In this document: positions 37,931-48,247 of the stretch, one piece after another
How the letters are laid out: the number at the start of each line of letters is the position of its first letter
How positions within the stretch are numbered: position 1 is the stretch's first letter
DNA from: Kocuria dechangensis
GTDB lineage: Bacteria > Actinomycetota > Actinomycetes > Actinomycetales > Micrococcaceae
Reading direction: 5' to 3'
Length of the DNA stretch: 64,000 nucleotides
NCBI RefSeq assembly: GCF_014636775.1
Contig: NZ_BMEQ01000011.1
Location: 68,640 to 132,639 of the forward strand
Made by a program: the position numbers and the translations under genes
The notes under the pieces: generated by a model
Seen by the model: only the letters and a program-made list of their open reading frames with translations
Database searches by the model: none
Told to the model about the DNA's origin: nothing

Positions 37931-40316
37931 AGGGCTCCGAGATCGGGCGGTGGCCGGAGGTGCGGTAGACGTCGTAGACCCCGTCGATCCGGCGCACCTG
38001 GTTGAGCACGTGGTCCAGGTAGCGGGGGTCGCCCATCTCGAACGAGAACCGGGAGATCGCCAGGCGCGACTTCGAGGTGTGCACGGACGCGGAGAGGATG
38101 TTCACGTGGTTCTCGGAGAGCACCCGGGTGACGTCGGAGAGCAGCGACTTCCGGTCGAGGGCCTCCACCTGGATCTCCACGAGGAAGACGCTGGACTGGG
38201 TGGGCGCCCACTCCACCTCCACGACCCGCTCCGTGGAGGTCAGCGCCAGCATGTTGGCGCAGTCCCTGCGGTGCACCGAGATCCCGGCGCCGCGGGTGAC
38301 GAACCCCATGATGTCGTCCGGCGGCACCGGGGTGCAGCAGCGGGCGAGCTTCACGTAGACGTCCGAGGCGCCCTTGACGACCACGCCGGAGTCGGAGACC
38401 CGGGGGCGGACCGGCTGCGTGGCGAGGGTGGACTCGGCGAGGTCCTCCTCCGCGCCGTCGGCGCCGCCCAGGTTGCCCACGAGCTTCTCGACGACGTCCT
38501 GGGCGCTGACCACGTCCGTGCCGATCGCCTCGTACAGGGAGCTGATGTCCGAGCGGTGGAAGTCCTGGGCCACGGCGAGCAGGGACTCCTGGGTGAGCGT
38601 GCGCTGCAGCGGCAGGTGGTGCTTGCGCAGCGCCCGGGTCAGCGCGTCCTTGCCCTTCTCGATGGCCTCCTCCCGGCGCTCCTTGGAGAACCACTGGCGG
38701 ATCTTGTTGCGCGCCCGCGGGGAGCGCACGAACTTCAGCCAGTCCTGGGACGGTCCGGCGTGCTCGGACCGGGAGGTGAGCACCTCCACCCAGTCCCCGT
38801 GCTGGAGCTCCGAGGACAGCGGCACGAGCTTGCTGTTGACCCGGGCGCCGATCGTCTTGTGGCCCACCTCGGTGTGCACCGCGTAGGCGAAGTCCACCGG
38901 GGTGGAGCCCGCCGGCAGGGCCATGACCTCGCCCTTGGGCGTGAACACGTACACCTCGGAGGTGTTGATCTGGTAGCGCAGGGAGTCGAGGAACTCGGAG
39001 GAGTCCTTCGTCTCCTCCTGCCAGGACACGAGGGAGCGCAGCCAGTTGAGGTCCCCCTCCTGCGCCTTCGGGGTGGCCGAGTTCGCCTGGTTGACCTGGT
39101 CCTTGTACTTCCAGTGCGCGGCCACGCCGTACTCGGCGCGGCGGTGCATCTCGTGGGTGCGGATCTGGATCTCCACCGGCCGTCCGTCCGGGCCGATCAC
39201 CGTGGTGTGCAGGGACTGGTACATGTTGAACTTCGGCATGGCGATGTAGTCCTTGAACCGCCCCGGCAGGGGCCGCCACCGCGCGTGCAGCGCGCCCAGG
39301 GCGGCGTAGCACTCGCGCACCGTGTTCACCAGGACCCGGACCGCCTGCAGGTCGTGGATCTCGTCGAAGTCCTTCCCGCGCACGATCATCTTCTGGTAGA
39401 TCGAGTAGTAGTGCTTGGGCCGGCCCGTGATGGTCGCCTCGATCCCCGCCTCCCCGAGGTCCTCGGCGATCCGCTCCCGGATCTTGGCGAGGGACCGCTC
39501 GCGCTGGGGCTGGCGCTCCCCCACCATCCGCACGATCTCGTCGTAGACCTTGGGGTACAGCGCGGCGAACGCGAGGTCCTCGAGCTCCCACTTGATGGTG
39601 TTCATGCCCAGGCGGTGGGCCAGCGGCGCGAAGATCTCGAGGGTCTCGCGGGCCTTCTTCCCCGAGGACTCCGCGGAGACGAAGCGCCAGGTGCGGGCGT
39701 TGTGCAGCCGGTCGGCGAGCTTGATCACGAGCACCCGGATGTCCTTGGCCATCGCCACGATCATCTTGCGCACCGTCTCGGCCTGCGCCGCGTCCCCGTA
39801 CTGGACCTTGTCCAGCTTGGTGACGCCGTCCACGAGGGCTGCGACCTCCTCCCCGAACTCCGCGCGGAGCTGCTCGAGGGTGTAGTCGGTGTCCTCGACG
39901 GTGTCGTGCAGCAGCGCGGCCACGAGGGTCGCGCCGGTCATGCCGAGCTCCGCCAGGATCGTGGTCACGGCCACGGGGTGGGTGATGTAGGGGTCCCCGC
40001 TCTTGCGCTTCTGCCCCTCGTGACACTTCTCCGCCACCTTGAAGGCCCGCTCCAGGACCTCGAGGTCCTCCTCGGGGTGGGTGGTGCGCACGGTGCGCAG
40101 CAGCGGCTCGAGGATCGGCGAGTGGGTCATCGGCCGGCCGGAGAGGTAGGACAGGCTCGAGCGGGTGCGGTCGCTGCGGCCGGGGAACACGGCCCGTCCC
40201 ACAATCGGGCGGGAGGCGGGCAGGACGTAGTGCGTGCCGGCCATGTCGGACCGGCGCGGCGGGGTCGGTGCGGTGCCCTGGCCTGCGGGGACGGCGCCGT
40301 CGTCGGACGAGCTCAT
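37920..40316 (-). CDS. relA: Bifunctional (p)ppGpp synthetase/hydrolase (RSH)
   Basis: Stringent-response enzyme of 798 aa. Order: HD hydrolase domain ([47 protein letters not shown]), synthetase domain ([43 protein letters not shown]), TGS ([20 protein letters not shown]), zinc-finger-like region ([21 protein letters not shown]) and ACT. Both catalytic halves look intact, as expected for the single long RSH of actinobacteria. The ATG at 40316 leads an unconserved stretch of about 60 residues; a start at [11 protein letters not shown] is also possible. It follows secF after a strong hairpin. Confidence 0.96.
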   Translation of the reverse strand: MSSSDDGAVPAGQGTAPTPPRRSDMAGTHYVLPASRPIVGRAVFPGRSDRTRSSLSYLSGRPMTHSPILEPLLRTVRTTHPEEDLEVLERAFKVAEKCHEGQKRKSGDPYITHPVAVTTILAELGMTGATLVAALLHDTVEDTDYTLEQLRAEFGEEVAALVDGVTKLDKVQYGDAAQAETVRKMIVAMAKDIRVLVIKLADRLHNARTWRFVSAESSGKKARETLEIFAPLAHRLGMNTIKWELEDLAFAALYPKVYDEIVRMVGERQPQRERSLAKIRERIAEDLGEAGIEATITGRPKHYYSIYQKMIVRGKDFDEIHDLQAVRVLVNTVRECYAALGALHARWRPLPGRFKDYIAMPKFNMYQSLHTTVIGPDGRPVEIQIRTHEMHRRAEYGVAAHWKYKDQVNQANSATPKAQEGDLNWLRSLVSWQEETKDSSEFLDSLRYQINTSEVYVFTPKGEVMALPAGSTPVDFAYAVHTEVGHKTIGARVNSKLVPLSSELQHGDWVEVLTSRSEHAGPSQDWLKFVRSPRARNKIRQWFSKERREEAIEKGKDALTRALRKHHLPLQRTLTQESLLAVAQDFHRSDISSLYEAIGTDVVSAQDVVEKLVGNLGGADGAEEDLAESTLATQPVRPRVSDSGVVVKGASDVYVKLARCCTPVPPDDIMGFVTRGAGISVHRRDCANMLALTSTERVVEVEWAPTQSSVFLVEIQVEALDRKSLLSDVTRVLSENHVNILSASVHTSKSRLAISRFSFEMGDPRYLDHVLNQVRRIDGVYDVYRTSGHRPISEPSGR

Positions 40317-40342
40317 GACCGGTGCTCCCTTCCGGGAAGATG

Positions 40343-40380
40343 CGCCCGGGGCGGCGGCCGTGCGGCCGCCGCCCCGGGCG
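40343..40380. terminator. 18-bp hairpin between secF and relA
   Basis: Perfect 18-bp stem (CGCCCGGGGCGGCGGCCG and its complement) with a 2-nt TG centre. It should stop the yajC-secDF transcript before relA and may block read-through into the relA leader. Confidence 0.7.
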
Positions 40381-40443
40381 TCGAGCTGACGTGTGCTGTG
40401 CGGCGGGGCTCCTGCGCGACCCGCCCACGGTGTGGACTACATT

Positions 40444-41463
40444 CTAGTGCGCCGCGGCGGGCTCGGCGGCACGCTCCCCGGGAGCGGCCACGCGGGCCTC
40501 CAGCGCGCGGACGGCGGACTCGGAGCGGCGCAGCAGCGCGTAGAGGGGCGAGGCCACGAACAGGGTGGCCACGGTGCCCACGATGATGCCCACGAACAGG
40601 GCCAGGGACAGGTCCTTGAGCGTGCCGGCGCCGAGCACCAGCCAGCCGATGAACAGGATCGAGCCCACGGGCAGGATGCCCACCACGGACGTGTTGATCG
40701 AGCGCACCAGGGTCTGGTTGACCGCGAGGTTCACCTGGTCGGAGAACGTCCGGCCGGCCCGCTCGGGTGGCGCGGTGCCCTCCAGCAGGCCCTCCGTGTT
40801 CTCGCGGACCTTGTCGAAGACCACCACGGAGTCGTAGAGGGAGTAGCTGAGCACCGTGAGGAAGCCGATGACCGCCGAGGGGGTGACCTCGAAGCCCACG
40901 AGCGAGTAGACGCCCGCGGTGATCGCGACGGTCGCGAGCATGCCCGCGATCGCCGAGACGGACATCTTCCACGTGCGGAAGTACAGGGCCATGAGCGCGG
41001 TGGCCAGCACGACGAACACCACCAGTCCCCACAGGGCCTGGCTGGTGACGCCGGCGCCCCAGGTGGGGCCCACGAAGTTCGAGGTCACGTCGTCCTCGCC
41101 GACCCCGTAGGCGCTCACCAGCGCCTCCTTCACGGCGAGGGTCTCGTCGTCGTCCAGCTGCTCGGTGCGCACCCGGATCGTCTCGGGGGCGATGTTGGTG
41201 ACCTCGGCCTCCGCGGCGTCCGAGGACTCGGCCACGGCGCGCTCCCCCGTGGCGACGTCGGCCTCCGGCACGGCGGAGACCGTGAACTCGGACCCGCCCG
41301 TGAAGTCGATGCCGAGGTTGAACCCGCCCTTGGCCACGGGCACGAGCGCGGAGAGGACCACGAGCACGGCGGCGATCGTGAGCCAGAGCTTCGCCTTCGC
41401 CACGAAGGGGTAGGAGGTGCGCCCGCTGTGCAGGGCGTTGCCGAAATCAGCGAACCGGGACAT
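40444..41463 (-). CDS. secF: Protein translocase subunit SecF
   Basis: Partner of SecD in the membrane complex that uses proton motive force to pull secreted proteins out of SecYEG. It is 339 aa with six transmembrane segments. GINLGIDFTGG-type motif appears as GFNLGIDFTGGSEFTVS near residue 50. The cytoplasmic side has VVFDKVRENTEG and the SINTSVVGILPVGSILFIG segment. The ATG at 41463 shares one base with the secD stop (TGATG). Confidence 0.96.
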   Translation of the reverse strand: MSRFADFGNALHSGRTSYPFVAKAKLWLTIAAVLVVLSALVPVAKGGFNLGIDFTGGSEFTVSAVPEADVATGERAVAESSDAAEAEVTNIAPETIRVRTEQLDDDETLAVKEALVSAYGVGEDDVTSNFVGPTWGAGVTSQALWGLVVFVVLATALMALYFRTWKMSVSAIAGMLATVAITAGVYSLVGFEVTPSAVIGFLTVLSYSLYDSVVVFDKVRENTEGLLEGTAPPERAGRTFSDQVNLAVNQTLVRSINTSVVGILPVGSILFIGWLVLGAGTLKDLSLALFVGIIVGTVATLFVASPLYALLRRSESAVRALEARVAAPGERAAEPAAAH

Positions 41464-43349
41464 CAGGCGTTCTCCTCAGGGGTGCGGTCGGTGGACGGCG
41501 ACGCGCCCACCGGGGCGCCGGCCGGTGCGGTGCCGGGGCCTCCGGCCGGGGTGTCGGCCGGGGTGCCCGGCGGGGTCCCGGCCTCGGTGCCGGCCTGGGC
41601 GGCGCGCCGGCGGCGCTCGGCGATGGTCAGCCCGTCGTGTTCCGCGCCGGGCTCCCGCAGCCGCCCGGCGCCCCGGTAGAGGGGCACGGCGTCGAGCGCC
41701 TCGGGGCTGAGCCCCGAGTGCTTCCCGCCGCCGCCGAAGTAGCGGGTGCGGGTGAGCAGGACCATGACCGGGTGGGTGAACAGGAAGACGACCAGCAGGT
41801 CCGCGATGGCGGTCAGGCCCAGGGTGAAGGCGAAGCCGCGGACGTTGCCGACGGCCACGAAGTAGAGCACCGCGGCGGCCAGCAGGTTCACGGCCTTGGA
41901 CGCGAGCACGGTCTGGCGGGCGCGCCGCCAGCCGTGGTCCACGGCGGCGGGGACGGAGCGGCCGCTGCGGATCTCGTCGCGGATGCGCTCGAAGTAGACG
42001 ATGAACGAGTCGGCGGTCTGGCCGATGGCCACGATCAGGCCCGCGACCCCGGCCAGGGACAGGCGGTAGTTCGCGGACCAGCCCAGCAGGGTGATCGCGA
42101 GCCAGGTGAGCACGCCCGCGACCACGAGGGAGCTGATGGTCACGAGGCCGAGCAGGCGGTACTGGAACAGCGAGTACACGCACACCAGCACCAGGCCGAT
42201 GATGCCGGCGATGATGCCCATCCGCAGCTGGTCGGAGCCCAGCGTCGCGGAGATCTGCTGCTCCGACTGGATCGAGAAGCTCACCGGCAGGGCGCCGTAC
42301 TTGAGCTGCTCGGCCAGGAAGCGGGCCTGGTCCTCGGTGAAGCTGCCGGTGATCTGCGCCTGGCCGTCGGCGATCACGGCGTTCATCGACGGGGCGGAGA
42401 CCACCTGGCCGTCGAGCAGGATGGCGAACTGGCTGCGGGGGTCGCCCTGGGAGGACTGGCCGATGCCGTAGAGCCGCTCGGAGAGCTGGCGGAAGCGGTC
42501 GGTGGCCTCGGGGCCGAACTGGATGTTCACGGCGAACTGGTTCAGGGACGCGCCCTGGGAGTTCTGCGCGGTCCCGTAGGAGGCGTCGGCGATGCCGGTG
42601 CCCTGGATCTCGACCGGGCCCACCAGGTACTTGGTGCCGGTCTCGGGCTCGCACGCCACGACCGGCTCGTCGGCCGGCTGCGCCTCGCGCTCCTCGGGGG
42701 GCAGCGGGACCGTGCAGTCGGTCGCCTCGAACTCCTGGTAGAGCTCCGGGGTGATCCAGTTGGGGTCGGAGGAGTCCGCGGGCTCGGCCGTGGGCTCCGG
42801 CAGTTCGTCCTCCGGCGTGCGCTGGTCCTCGGGCACCGCCGCGGCCGGGCCGCTGGTGAGCACGGGCCGGAAGTTCATCTCCGCGGACGTCTGGATCAGC
42901 TCGCGGGTCTGCGCCGAGGGCACGCCGGGCATGGAGACCACGATGTTGCTCCCGGACTGGGTGGCGATCTCCGCCTCGGCCACGCCGGAGCCGTCCACGC
43001 GCTGGCGGATGATCTCGACGGCCTGGTTCAGCTGCTCCGAGGTGATCTGCTGCCCCGCGTCCTCGCCCTGGAGGGAGGGGGACAGGATCATCTGGGTGCC
43101 GCCCTCGAGGTCGAGGGCCAGCTTCGGCCCCCAGCCGGTGCGGTCGGTGCCGGCGCCCCAGGCCAGCAGCCCGGCCAGCAGCGCGAGCAGCAGGAGCAGC
43201 CCGATCAGGGAGCGGCGGGCCCCGGACAGGGCCGCCAGGACGCCCGAGCGCACCGGGGCGCCCGATCCGCCGGAGGGGCGCGCCGCGCGGGAGCCGCCCG
43301 GGGCCTCGGGTCCGGCGGCGCCGGACGTCTTGCGTGTGGTCAGTGCCAT
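41463..43349 (-). CDS. secD: Protein translocase subunit SecD
   Basis: RND-fold partner of SecF, 628 aa. N-terminal helix (SLIGLLLLLALLAGLLAWGA), then KLALDLEGGTQMILSP, a large periplasm-side domain (P1) containing Glu/Pro-rich low-complexity inserts, and a C-terminal six-helix bundle with VGQTADSFIVYFERIRDEIR-like AIGQTADSFIVYFERIRDEI and LTAIADLLVVFLFTHPVMVL. The tail is Pro/Ala/Gly-rich (over 60 residues), longer than usual. It overlaps secF and follows yajC after 87 bases with a hairpin. Confidence 0.96.
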   Translation of the reverse strand: MALTTRKTSGAAGPEAPGGSRAARPSGGSGAPVRSGVLAALSGARRSLIGLLLLLALLAGLLAWGAGTDRTGWGPKLALDLEGGTQMILSPSLQGEDAGQQITSEQLNQAVEIIRQRVDGSGVAEAEIATQSGSNIVVSMPGVPSAQTRELIQTSAEMNFRPVLTSGPAAAVPEDQRTPEDELPEPTAEPADSSDPNWITPELYQEFEATDCTVPLPPEEREAQPADEPVVACEPETGTKYLVGPVEIQGTGIADASYGTAQNSQGASLNQFAVNIQFGPEATDRFRQLSERLYGIGQSSQGDPRSQFAILLDGQVVSAPSMNAVIADGQAQITGSFTEDQARFLAEQLKYGALPVSFSIQSEQQISATLGSDQLRMGIIAGIIGLVLVCVYSLFQYRLLGLVTISSLVVAGVLTWLAITLLGWSANYRLSLAGVAGLIVAIGQTADSFIVYFERIRDEIRSGRSVPAAVDHGWRRARQTVLASKAVNLLAAAVLYFVAVGNVRGFAFTLGLTAIADLLVVFLFTHPVMVLLTRTRYFGGGGKHSGLSPEALDAVPLYRGAGRLREPGAEHDGLTIAERRRRAAQAGTEAGTPPGTPADTPAGGPGTAPAGAPVGASPSTDRTPEENA

Positions 43350-43397
43350 GGTCTTCCTTACGCGCAGCGGCCCGGTGTCCCGGGCCTGCTCATGGGA

Positions 43398-43422
43398 ACG
43401 GGCCGACCAGAGGTCGGCCCGT
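43398..43422. terminator. Hairpin between yajC and secD
   Basis: ACGGGCCGACC-AGA-GGTCGGCCCGT, an 11-bp perfect stem with a 3-nt loop, extended by GGGA/TCCC across a 2-nt bulge. Could attenuate secDF or process the transcript; the genes are otherwise a normal unit. Confidence 0.5.
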
Positions 43423-43436
43423 GGTCCCGAGGGGGG

Positions 43437-43928
43437 TCAGTCGTTGCGCTGTCCGGGTTCGCGCGGGGCCTCGTCGTCCCGGTGCTCCGCGGCCGTGGAG
43501 CCGGGGAGCTCGTCGGCGGCGTCCGAGCGGGTGTCGGTGCGGGTCTCCGCGCGGCTCTCCGTGCGGGCCTCCGGGGCGGCCGCGGCGGACTGCTCGGCCG
43601 GGGCCTGCTCCTCCACGACGGTGGTGAGCGTCTGCAGGTGCACCGTGACGACGGTGCCGGGGGCGATCTCCAGGTCGGCCTTGTTGGCGTCCCGGTCGAT
43701 GGCCCGCACGGTGCCGTAGAGGCCGAAGTTCGTCATGACGTCCGTGCCCGGCATCATGGTCGACTGCTTCTCCTTCATCTGCGCCATGGCCTTCTTCTGG
43801 CGGCGCATGGGCAGCCAGAGGAGCAGCACCATGGCCACCAGCATGAGCGGGAGCAGCCAGGCGGTGCCGCCTCCCGTCGGCTGGGCGGCCTGGGCGGCGA
43901 GGGACTGGGCGAGGACGAGCTGGCTCAC
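43437..43928 (-). CDS. yajC: Preprotein translocase subunit YajC
   Basis: Small membrane protein of the SecDF-YajC complex, 163 aa. One transmembrane helix (GGGTAWLLPLMLVAMVLLLWLP) is followed by the conserved MRRQKKAMAQMKEKQSTMMPGTDVMTNFGLYG segment (split here for length only by position, residues 40-72) and a beta-rich part. A Glu/Ala/Arg/Thr-rich tail of about 60 residues is extra. The start is GTG 43928. A -10 candidate TACCAT lies at 43970-43965. Confidence 0.93.
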   Translation of the reverse strand: MSQLVLAQSLAAQAAQPTGGGTAWLLPLMLVAMVLLLWLPMRRQKKAMAQMKEKQSTMMPGTDVMTNFGLYGTVRAIDRDANKADLEIAPGTVVTVHLQTLTTVVEEQAPAEQSAAAAPEARTESRAETRTDTRSDAADELPGSTAAEHRDDEAPREPGQRND

Positions 43929-44050
43929 GGACTTCCGTTCGGTCGGTTGCGGGTGTCGGGTCCCATGGTAGGGGATGGAACCCGGAGCCCCCTGGAGGCC
44001 GCCGTCCGTGACGGGACCGCGGTCCCGGCCGCCGCGGTGCCGGGGGGGGG

Positions 44051-45190
44051 TCAGTCCTCGAACAGGGGTAGCGCGTCCGCGGCCTCGTCGGCCACGGCTG
44101 CGACCGGGGGGACCCCGCCGAAGGCGGCGCGCAGGCCGGGGTCGCGGAAGGCGGCGTGCTCCGGCGGGACGAGGCCCAGGTGCTCCCAGGCGGCGGCCAT
44201 GGCGATCCGCCCGCGCGGGGTGCGGCCCAGCAGGCCCTCCCGCACCAGGTAGGGCTCGGCGACGGTCTCGACGGTCTCGGTCTCCTCCCCCACGGCGATC
44301 GCCAGGGTGGACAGGCCCACGGGCCCGCCGCCGAACTTGGCGACGAGCGCCTCGAGCACGGAGCGGTCGAGCCGGTCGAGGCCCCGGGCGTCCACCTCGT
44401 ACATGTCCAGGGCGGTGGACGAGGTCCGGGCGTCGATCCGGTCGACGCCGTGCACGAGCGCCCAGTCCCGGACCCGGCGCAGCAGCCGGTTGGCGATGCG
44501 CGGGGTCCCCCGGGAGCGGGAGGCGACCTCGGTGAAGCCCTCGGCGGTCATCGCGAGGTCCATGAGACCGGCGGAGCGGCGCAGCACGAGCTCCAGCTCG
44601 TCCACGGAGTAGAACTCGAGGTGGCCGGTGAAGCCGAAGCGGTCGCGCAGCGGCCCCGGCAGCAGCCCGGCGCGGGTGGTGGCCCCCACGAGGGTGAAGG
44701 GCGGGAGGTCGAGCGGGATGGACGTGGCGCCGGCGCCCTTGCCGACGACGATGTCGACCCGGAAGTCCTCCATGGCCATGTAGAGCATCTCCTCGGCGGG
44801 CCGGGACATGCGGTGGATCTCGTCGAGGAAGAGCACCTCCCCCTCGGTGAGGGAGGAGAGGATCGCGGCGAGGTCGCCGGCGTGCTGGATGGCCGGGCCG
44901 GAGGAGATGCGCAGGGGCGCGCCCATCTCCTCCGCGATGATCATGGCGAGGGTGGTCTTGCCCAGGCCCGGCGGGCCGGAGAGCAGGACGTGGTCGGCGG
45001 AGCGCCCGCGCAGCCGGGACGCCTCCAGGACCAGCGAGAGCTGCTGGCGGACCCGCTTCTGGCCCACGAACTCGTCGAGGTTGGCCGGCCGCAGGGCGGC
45101 CTCCAGCTGCTTCTCGTCGGGCTCGTTGTCCGCGGAGACGATCCGGTCCCGGGAGTTGACGGCGGCGCCGTCCTCGCGGGCCACGGTCAC
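44051..45190 (-). CDS. ruvB: Holliday junction branch migration ATPase RuvB
   Basis: Hexameric AAA+ motor driving branch migration with RuvA. It has [20 protein letters not shown], Walker [20 protein letters not shown], Walker [14 protein letters not shown], sensor [20 protein letters not shown] and the C-terminal winged-helix [15 protein letters not shown]. Length is 379 aa, with a C-terminal Ala/Val-rich tail of about 30 residues. The GTG start at 45190 overlaps the ruvA stop as GTGA. A longer frame upstream is the ruvA shadow. Confidence 0.96.
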   Translation of the reverse strand: MTVAREDGAAVNSRDRIVSADNEPDEKQLEAALRPANLDEFVGQKRVRQQLSLVLEASRLRGRSADHVLLSGPPGLGKTTLAMIIAEEMGAPLRISSGPAIQHAGDLAAILSSLTEGEVLFLDEIHRMSRPAEEMLYMAMEDFRVDIVVGKGAGATSIPLDLPPFTLVGATTRAGLLPGPLRDRFGFTGHLEFYSVDELELVLRRSAGLMDLAMTAEGFTEVASRSRGTPRIANRLLRRVRDWALVHGVDRIDARTSSTALDMYEVDARGLDRLDRSVLEALVAKFGGGPVGLSTLAIAVGEETETVETVAEPYLVREGLLGRTPRGRIAMAAAWEHLGLVPPEHAAFRDPGLRAAFGGVPPVAAVADEAADALPLFED

Positions 45191-45828
45191 GCCCCCCGCT
45201 CGGCGGCGCTGCGGGTGCCGGCCTTCGCGGCGCCCAGCCACGCGAGGACGGTGCGGAGCAGGACCGGGACGTCGCCGGAGGCCACGAGGTCGTCGCGGTC
45301 GGCGAGGGCGTCGGCGATCCCGCGGGCCGCGTCCTTCTCGTTCCAGCCCAGGCCCACGAGGGCCTCCAGCAGCTGCGCCCGCCAGGGCTCGACGGGGGCG
45401 GCGGCCGGCGCGGCGGGCCGCTCGGGGACGATGAGCTTGTCGGCGAGCTCCAGGACGATCCGCCGCGCGCCCTTGGGGCCGATGCCGGGGACCCGGGTGA
45501 ACGCCTTGGCGTCGCCCTGCGCGATGGCGCGGTGGACGTCGTCGGGGCCGAGCACCGAGAGCACGGCCAGCGCGGTGCGGGGGCCGACGCCGCTGACGCC
45601 GAGCATGATCTCGAAGACCTCCCGCTCGGCCGCCCCGCGGAAGCCGAAGAGCAGGGGCGCCTCGTCCTTGCGCGCCACGTAGGCGGTGTCCAGCCGCACC
45701 TCCGCCCCGGTGCGCAGCCCCGAGAGCGTCTCGGCCGTGGCGTGCACCTGGACGCCGAAGCCGCCCACCGACACGACGGCGGTGGTGAGGCCGACGTGCT
45801 CGACCTGTCCCGTGATGGACGCGATCAC
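45187..45828 (-). CDS. ruvA: Holliday junction DNA helicase subunit RuvA
   Basis: Junction-recognition tetramer, 213 aa. The OB domain starts [20 protein letters not shown]. The paired helix-hairpin-helix motifs appear as [21 protein letters not shown] [17 protein letters not shown] and [19 protein letters not shown]. Domain III ([15 protein letters not shown]) contacts RuvB. The start is GTG 45828, seven bases after AAGGAG. A degenerate LexA-type box lies about 45 bases upstream. ruvC ends 136 bases upstream, so ruvAB may also have a promoter here. Confidence 0.95.
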   Translation of the reverse strand: MIASITGQVEHVGLTTAVVSVGGFGVQVHATAETLSGLRTGAEVRLDTAYVARKDEAPLLFGFRGAAEREVFEIMLGVSGVGPRTALAVLSVLGPDDVHRAIAQGDAKAFTRVPGIGPKGARRIVLELADKLIVPERPAAPAAAPVEPWRAQLLEALVGLGWNEKDAARGIADALADRDDLVASGDVPVLLRTVLAWLGAAKAGTRSAAERGA

Positions 45829-45869
45829 CGCGCGGCTCCTTCCCCGTGCTCCGGCCCGGCCGCGCCGAG

Positions 45870-45885
45870 TCGAACACACCTACGA
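45870..45885. promoter_or_regulatory. Degenerate LexA (SOS) box upstream of ruvAB
   Basis: TCGAACACACCTACGA matches TCGAAC-N4-GTTCGA at all of the left half and four of six bases of the right half. On the minus strand it ends GTGTTCGA, the same as the plus strand of the better dnaE2 box at 61056-61071. ruvAB are SOS genes in other bacteria. Confidence 0.45.
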
Positions 45886-45964
45886 ATACGCTGTCGCGGC
45901 CACTCTAGCAGTGCGCCCCGACGCGACCACCACGGCCTCCGCGGCCCGATCGGCCCCGGCCCGG

Positions 45965-46591
45965 TCAGCGGCGGCCGCCCCGGCGGGCCCGGGCCTCCGC
46001 CTCGGCCCAGGCCTGCTGGGCGGGGGTCATGGCGCGGCGCCGGTGGGCCACCGGCCGGGCGCCCTGGTGGGTCTCGGTGCGGGCGGTGGTGTCCATGCCC
46101 GTCCCGCCCCCGCGCCAGCCGTGGCAGATCGCGATGGCCAGGGCGTCGGCGGCGTCGGCCGGCTTCGGGGCCTCCTCGAGGCGGAGGATCCGCACGACCA
46201 TGCGGCCCACGGACGCCTTGTCGGCCGTGCCGTCCCCGGTGACCGCGGCCTTCACCTCGGAGGGGGTGTGCCAGGCCACCGGGATCCCGTGCCGGGCCGC
46301 GGCGGCGATCACCGCGCCCGAGGCGTGGGCCGTGCCCACGACCGTGTTCACGTTGGCCTGGGCGAACACCCGCTCCAGCGCCACGGCGTCCGGGGCGTAG
46401 CGCTCGATCCACCGCTCGGCCGCCTCCCAGATCCGCAGGATGCGCCGGTCCAGCGGGTCGGCCGCCTCCGTGCCGGCGACCCCGACGTCCACGAAGGACG
46501 CGGTCCGGTTGGCGGCCATGTCGATCAGGCCGAACCCGCACCGGGTCAGCCCGGGGTCGATCCCGAGGATCCGCTGGGAGGCCGTGGTCAG
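45965..46591 (-). CDS. ruvC: Holliday junction resolvase RuvC, probable CTG start
   Basis: Endonuclease that resolves Holliday junctions with Ruv[20 protein letters not shown] supplies the first catalytic Asp, [17 protein letters not shown] the Glu, and [15 protein letters not shown] the final Asp pair; [16 protein letters not shown] is also conserved. Length 208 aa includes a polar tail. No ATG, GTG or TTG lies in frame before the catalytic Asp within the non-overlapping region. The CTG at 46591-46589 makes a CTGA overlap with the yebC stop, exactly like the ATGA/GTGA junctions elsewhere, so CTG is the likely initiator (208 codons). Confidence 0.88.
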   Translation of the reverse strand: MTTASQRILGIDPGLTRCGFGLIDMAANRTASFVDVGVAGTEAADPLDRRILRIWEAAERWIERYAPDAVALERVFAQANVNTVVGTAHASGAVIAAAARHGIPVAWHTPSEVKAAVTGDGTADKASVGRMVVRILRLEEAPKPADAADALAIAICHGWRGGGTGMDTTARTETHQGARPVAHRRRAMTPAQQAWAEAEARARRGGRR

Positions 46592-47349
46592 TCCTCGGTC
46601 TCGAGCTGGGCCATGACCTCGGCGGGGATCTCGGCGTTCGAGTAGACGTTCTGCACGTCGTCGAGCTCCTCCACCGCGTCGACGAGCCGCAGGAACTTGC
46701 GGGCGCCCTCGGCGTCCAGCTCCACCTTCATGGTGGGCCGGAACTGCGGGTCGTCGTTGTTGTACTCGAGCCCCGCCTCGTCCAGGGCCGTGCGGACGGC
46801 CGGGAGGTCGGTGGCCTCGGAGACGACCTCGAACTCGTCCTCCAGCTCCACGACCTCCTCGGCCCCGGCGTCCAGGACGGCCATGAGCACGTCGTCCTCG
46901 GCGAGCCCGTCCTTCTTGGCGACCTCGACGACGCCCTTGCGCTCGAAGAGGAAGGCCACGGAGCCGGAGTCGGCCATGGTGCCGCCGTTGCGGGTCACCG
47001 CCACGCGCACCTCGGAGGCGGCGCGGTTCTTGTTGTCGGTGAGGCACTCGATGTAGAGGGCCGTGCCCTGCGGGCCCCGCGCCTCGTAGAGGATCTCGGT
47101 GTAGTCCACGACCTCACCGGTCAGGCCTGCGCCGCGCTTGATCGCGCGGTCGATGTTGGCCACCGGGACGGAGTTCTTCTTGGCCTTGGAGACGGCGAGG
47201 TCCAGGGCGGGGTTGCCGGCGGTGTCGGCCCCGCCCATGCGGGCCGCCACCTCGATGCCCTTGATGTACTTGGCGAAGGCCTTGGCGCGCTTGGCGTCGA
47301 TCGCGGCCTTCTTGTGCTTGGTCGTGGCCCACTTGGAGTGCCCTGACAT
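46588..47349 (-). CDS. YebC/PmpR-family regulatory protein
   Basis: 253-aa protein of the YebC family. [20 protein letters not shown] at the N-terminus, then [16 protein letters not shown] and the [19 protein letters not shown] signature. Members act as DNA-binding regulators and, more recently, in relieving ribosome stalling at proline stretches. The ATG at 47349 has no competitor. It is the first gene of yebC-ruvC and overlaps ruvC by four bases. Confidence 0.95.
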   Translation of the reverse strand: MSGHSKWATTKHKKAAIDAKRAKAFAKYIKGIEVAARMGGADTAGNPALDLAVSKAKKNSVPVANIDRAIKRGAGLTGEVVDYTEILYEARGPQGTALYIECLTDNKNRAASEVRVAVTRNGGTMADSGSVAFLFERKGVVEVAKKDGLAEDDVLMAVLDAGAEEVVELEDEFEVVSEATDLPAVRTALDEAGLEYNNDDPQFRPTMKVELDAEGARKFLRLVDAVEELDDVQNVYSNAEIPAEVMAQLETED

Positions 47350-47407
47350 GCGTTCCTCCTCGGAATCAGCGGGACGTCCCGGAGGGTCCCGGTCGTCGGT
47401 CCGACAC

Positions 47408-47438
47408 GGCCCGTCCCGGCGGGATGGCGGGACGGGCC
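47408..47438. terminator. Hairpin downstream of gatD
   Basis: GGCCCGTCCC and GGGACGGGCC (10 bp) with an 11-nt loop that can fold further. It lies between gatD and yebC and probably ends murT-gatD transcription. Confidence 0.5.
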
Positions 47439-47489
47439 GGAAAAGTCCTGGTCCATTCTACCGGGTGCGGTCGCGCCCGGGGCCTGCGC

Positions 47490-48236
47490 TCAGCGGGGCC
47501 GGGCCTGCGCGACCTCCCGCGCGCGCTCGGCGAAGGTGTCGTCGAGGGGCTCCGCGTCGAAGCCCCCGCACCGGCGCTCCACGGCCGCGCGGATCAGGTG
47601 GTCGGCCACCGCGGGGTTCTTCGGCAGCATCGACCCGTGCAGGTAGGAGCCCACGACGTTGTGCAGCCGCGCCCCCTCGGTGCCGTCCTCGCCGTTGTTG
47701 CCGGCGCCCTTGACGACCCGCCCCAGCGGGGCCTGGCCCGGGCCCAGGCGGGTGATCCCGGAGTGGTTCTCGTAGCCCACGACCGTCCCGAACTCCGGGG
47801 ACTCGAGCACGATGTTGCCGATCAGGCGCGTGGGCCCGCCCACGGTGGTGAGGTCCAGCAGCCCGATCCCGGGCAGGGTCTCCCCCGCCCCGGTGCGGAA
47901 CTCGTGGCCGAACAGCTGGTAGAGCCCGCAGATCGCGAGCATCGGCACGCCGTCGGCGGCCATGGCGCGCAGCTCGGGGGCGATCCGCTGCAGGTCCTCC
48001 TGGACCCGGAACTGCCCGGAGTCCTGGCCGCCGCCGCCCACGAGCAGGTCGGCGTCGGCGGGGAACCGGTCCCCGGGGTCGTGGTCGGTGAGCCGCACGG
48101 CGTAGCCGTACCGCTCGAGCCGGCGCTTGAGGGTGAGGGTGTTGCCCCAGTCCCCGTAGATGTTCATGTCCCGCGGGTAGAGCTGGACGAGGTGCACGGT
48201 GCGCTCGGTCCGGGGGGTGGGCGTGGAGGAAGTCAT
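47490..48236 (-). CDS. gatD: Lipid II isoglutaminyl synthase, glutaminase subunit GatD
   Basis: CobB/CobQ-like class I glutamine amidotransferase of 248 aa. It supplies ammonia to MurT, which amidates the D-Glu of lipid II stem peptides. The nucleophile is in PMLAICGLYQLFGHEF and the His in VVGSYLHGSMLPKNP. The N-terminal LYPRDMNIYGDWGNTLTLKR is typical of GatD. The ATG at 48236 follows the murT stop by 11 bases. The two subunits are made together. Confidence 0.93.
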   Translation of the reverse strand: MTSSTPTPRTERTVHLVQLYPRDMNIYGDWGNTLTLKRRLERYGYAVRLTDHDPGDRFPADADLLVGGGGQDSGQFRVQEDLQRIAPELRAMAADGVPMLAICGLYQLFGHEFRTGAGETLPGIGLLDLTTVGGPTRLIGNIVLESPEFGTVVGYENHSGITRLGPGQAPLGRVVKGAGNNGEDGTEGARLHNVVGSYLHGSMLPKNPAVADHLIRAAVERRCGGFDAEPLDDTFAERAREVAQARPR

Positions 48237-48247
48237 TCGGTCGGCTC

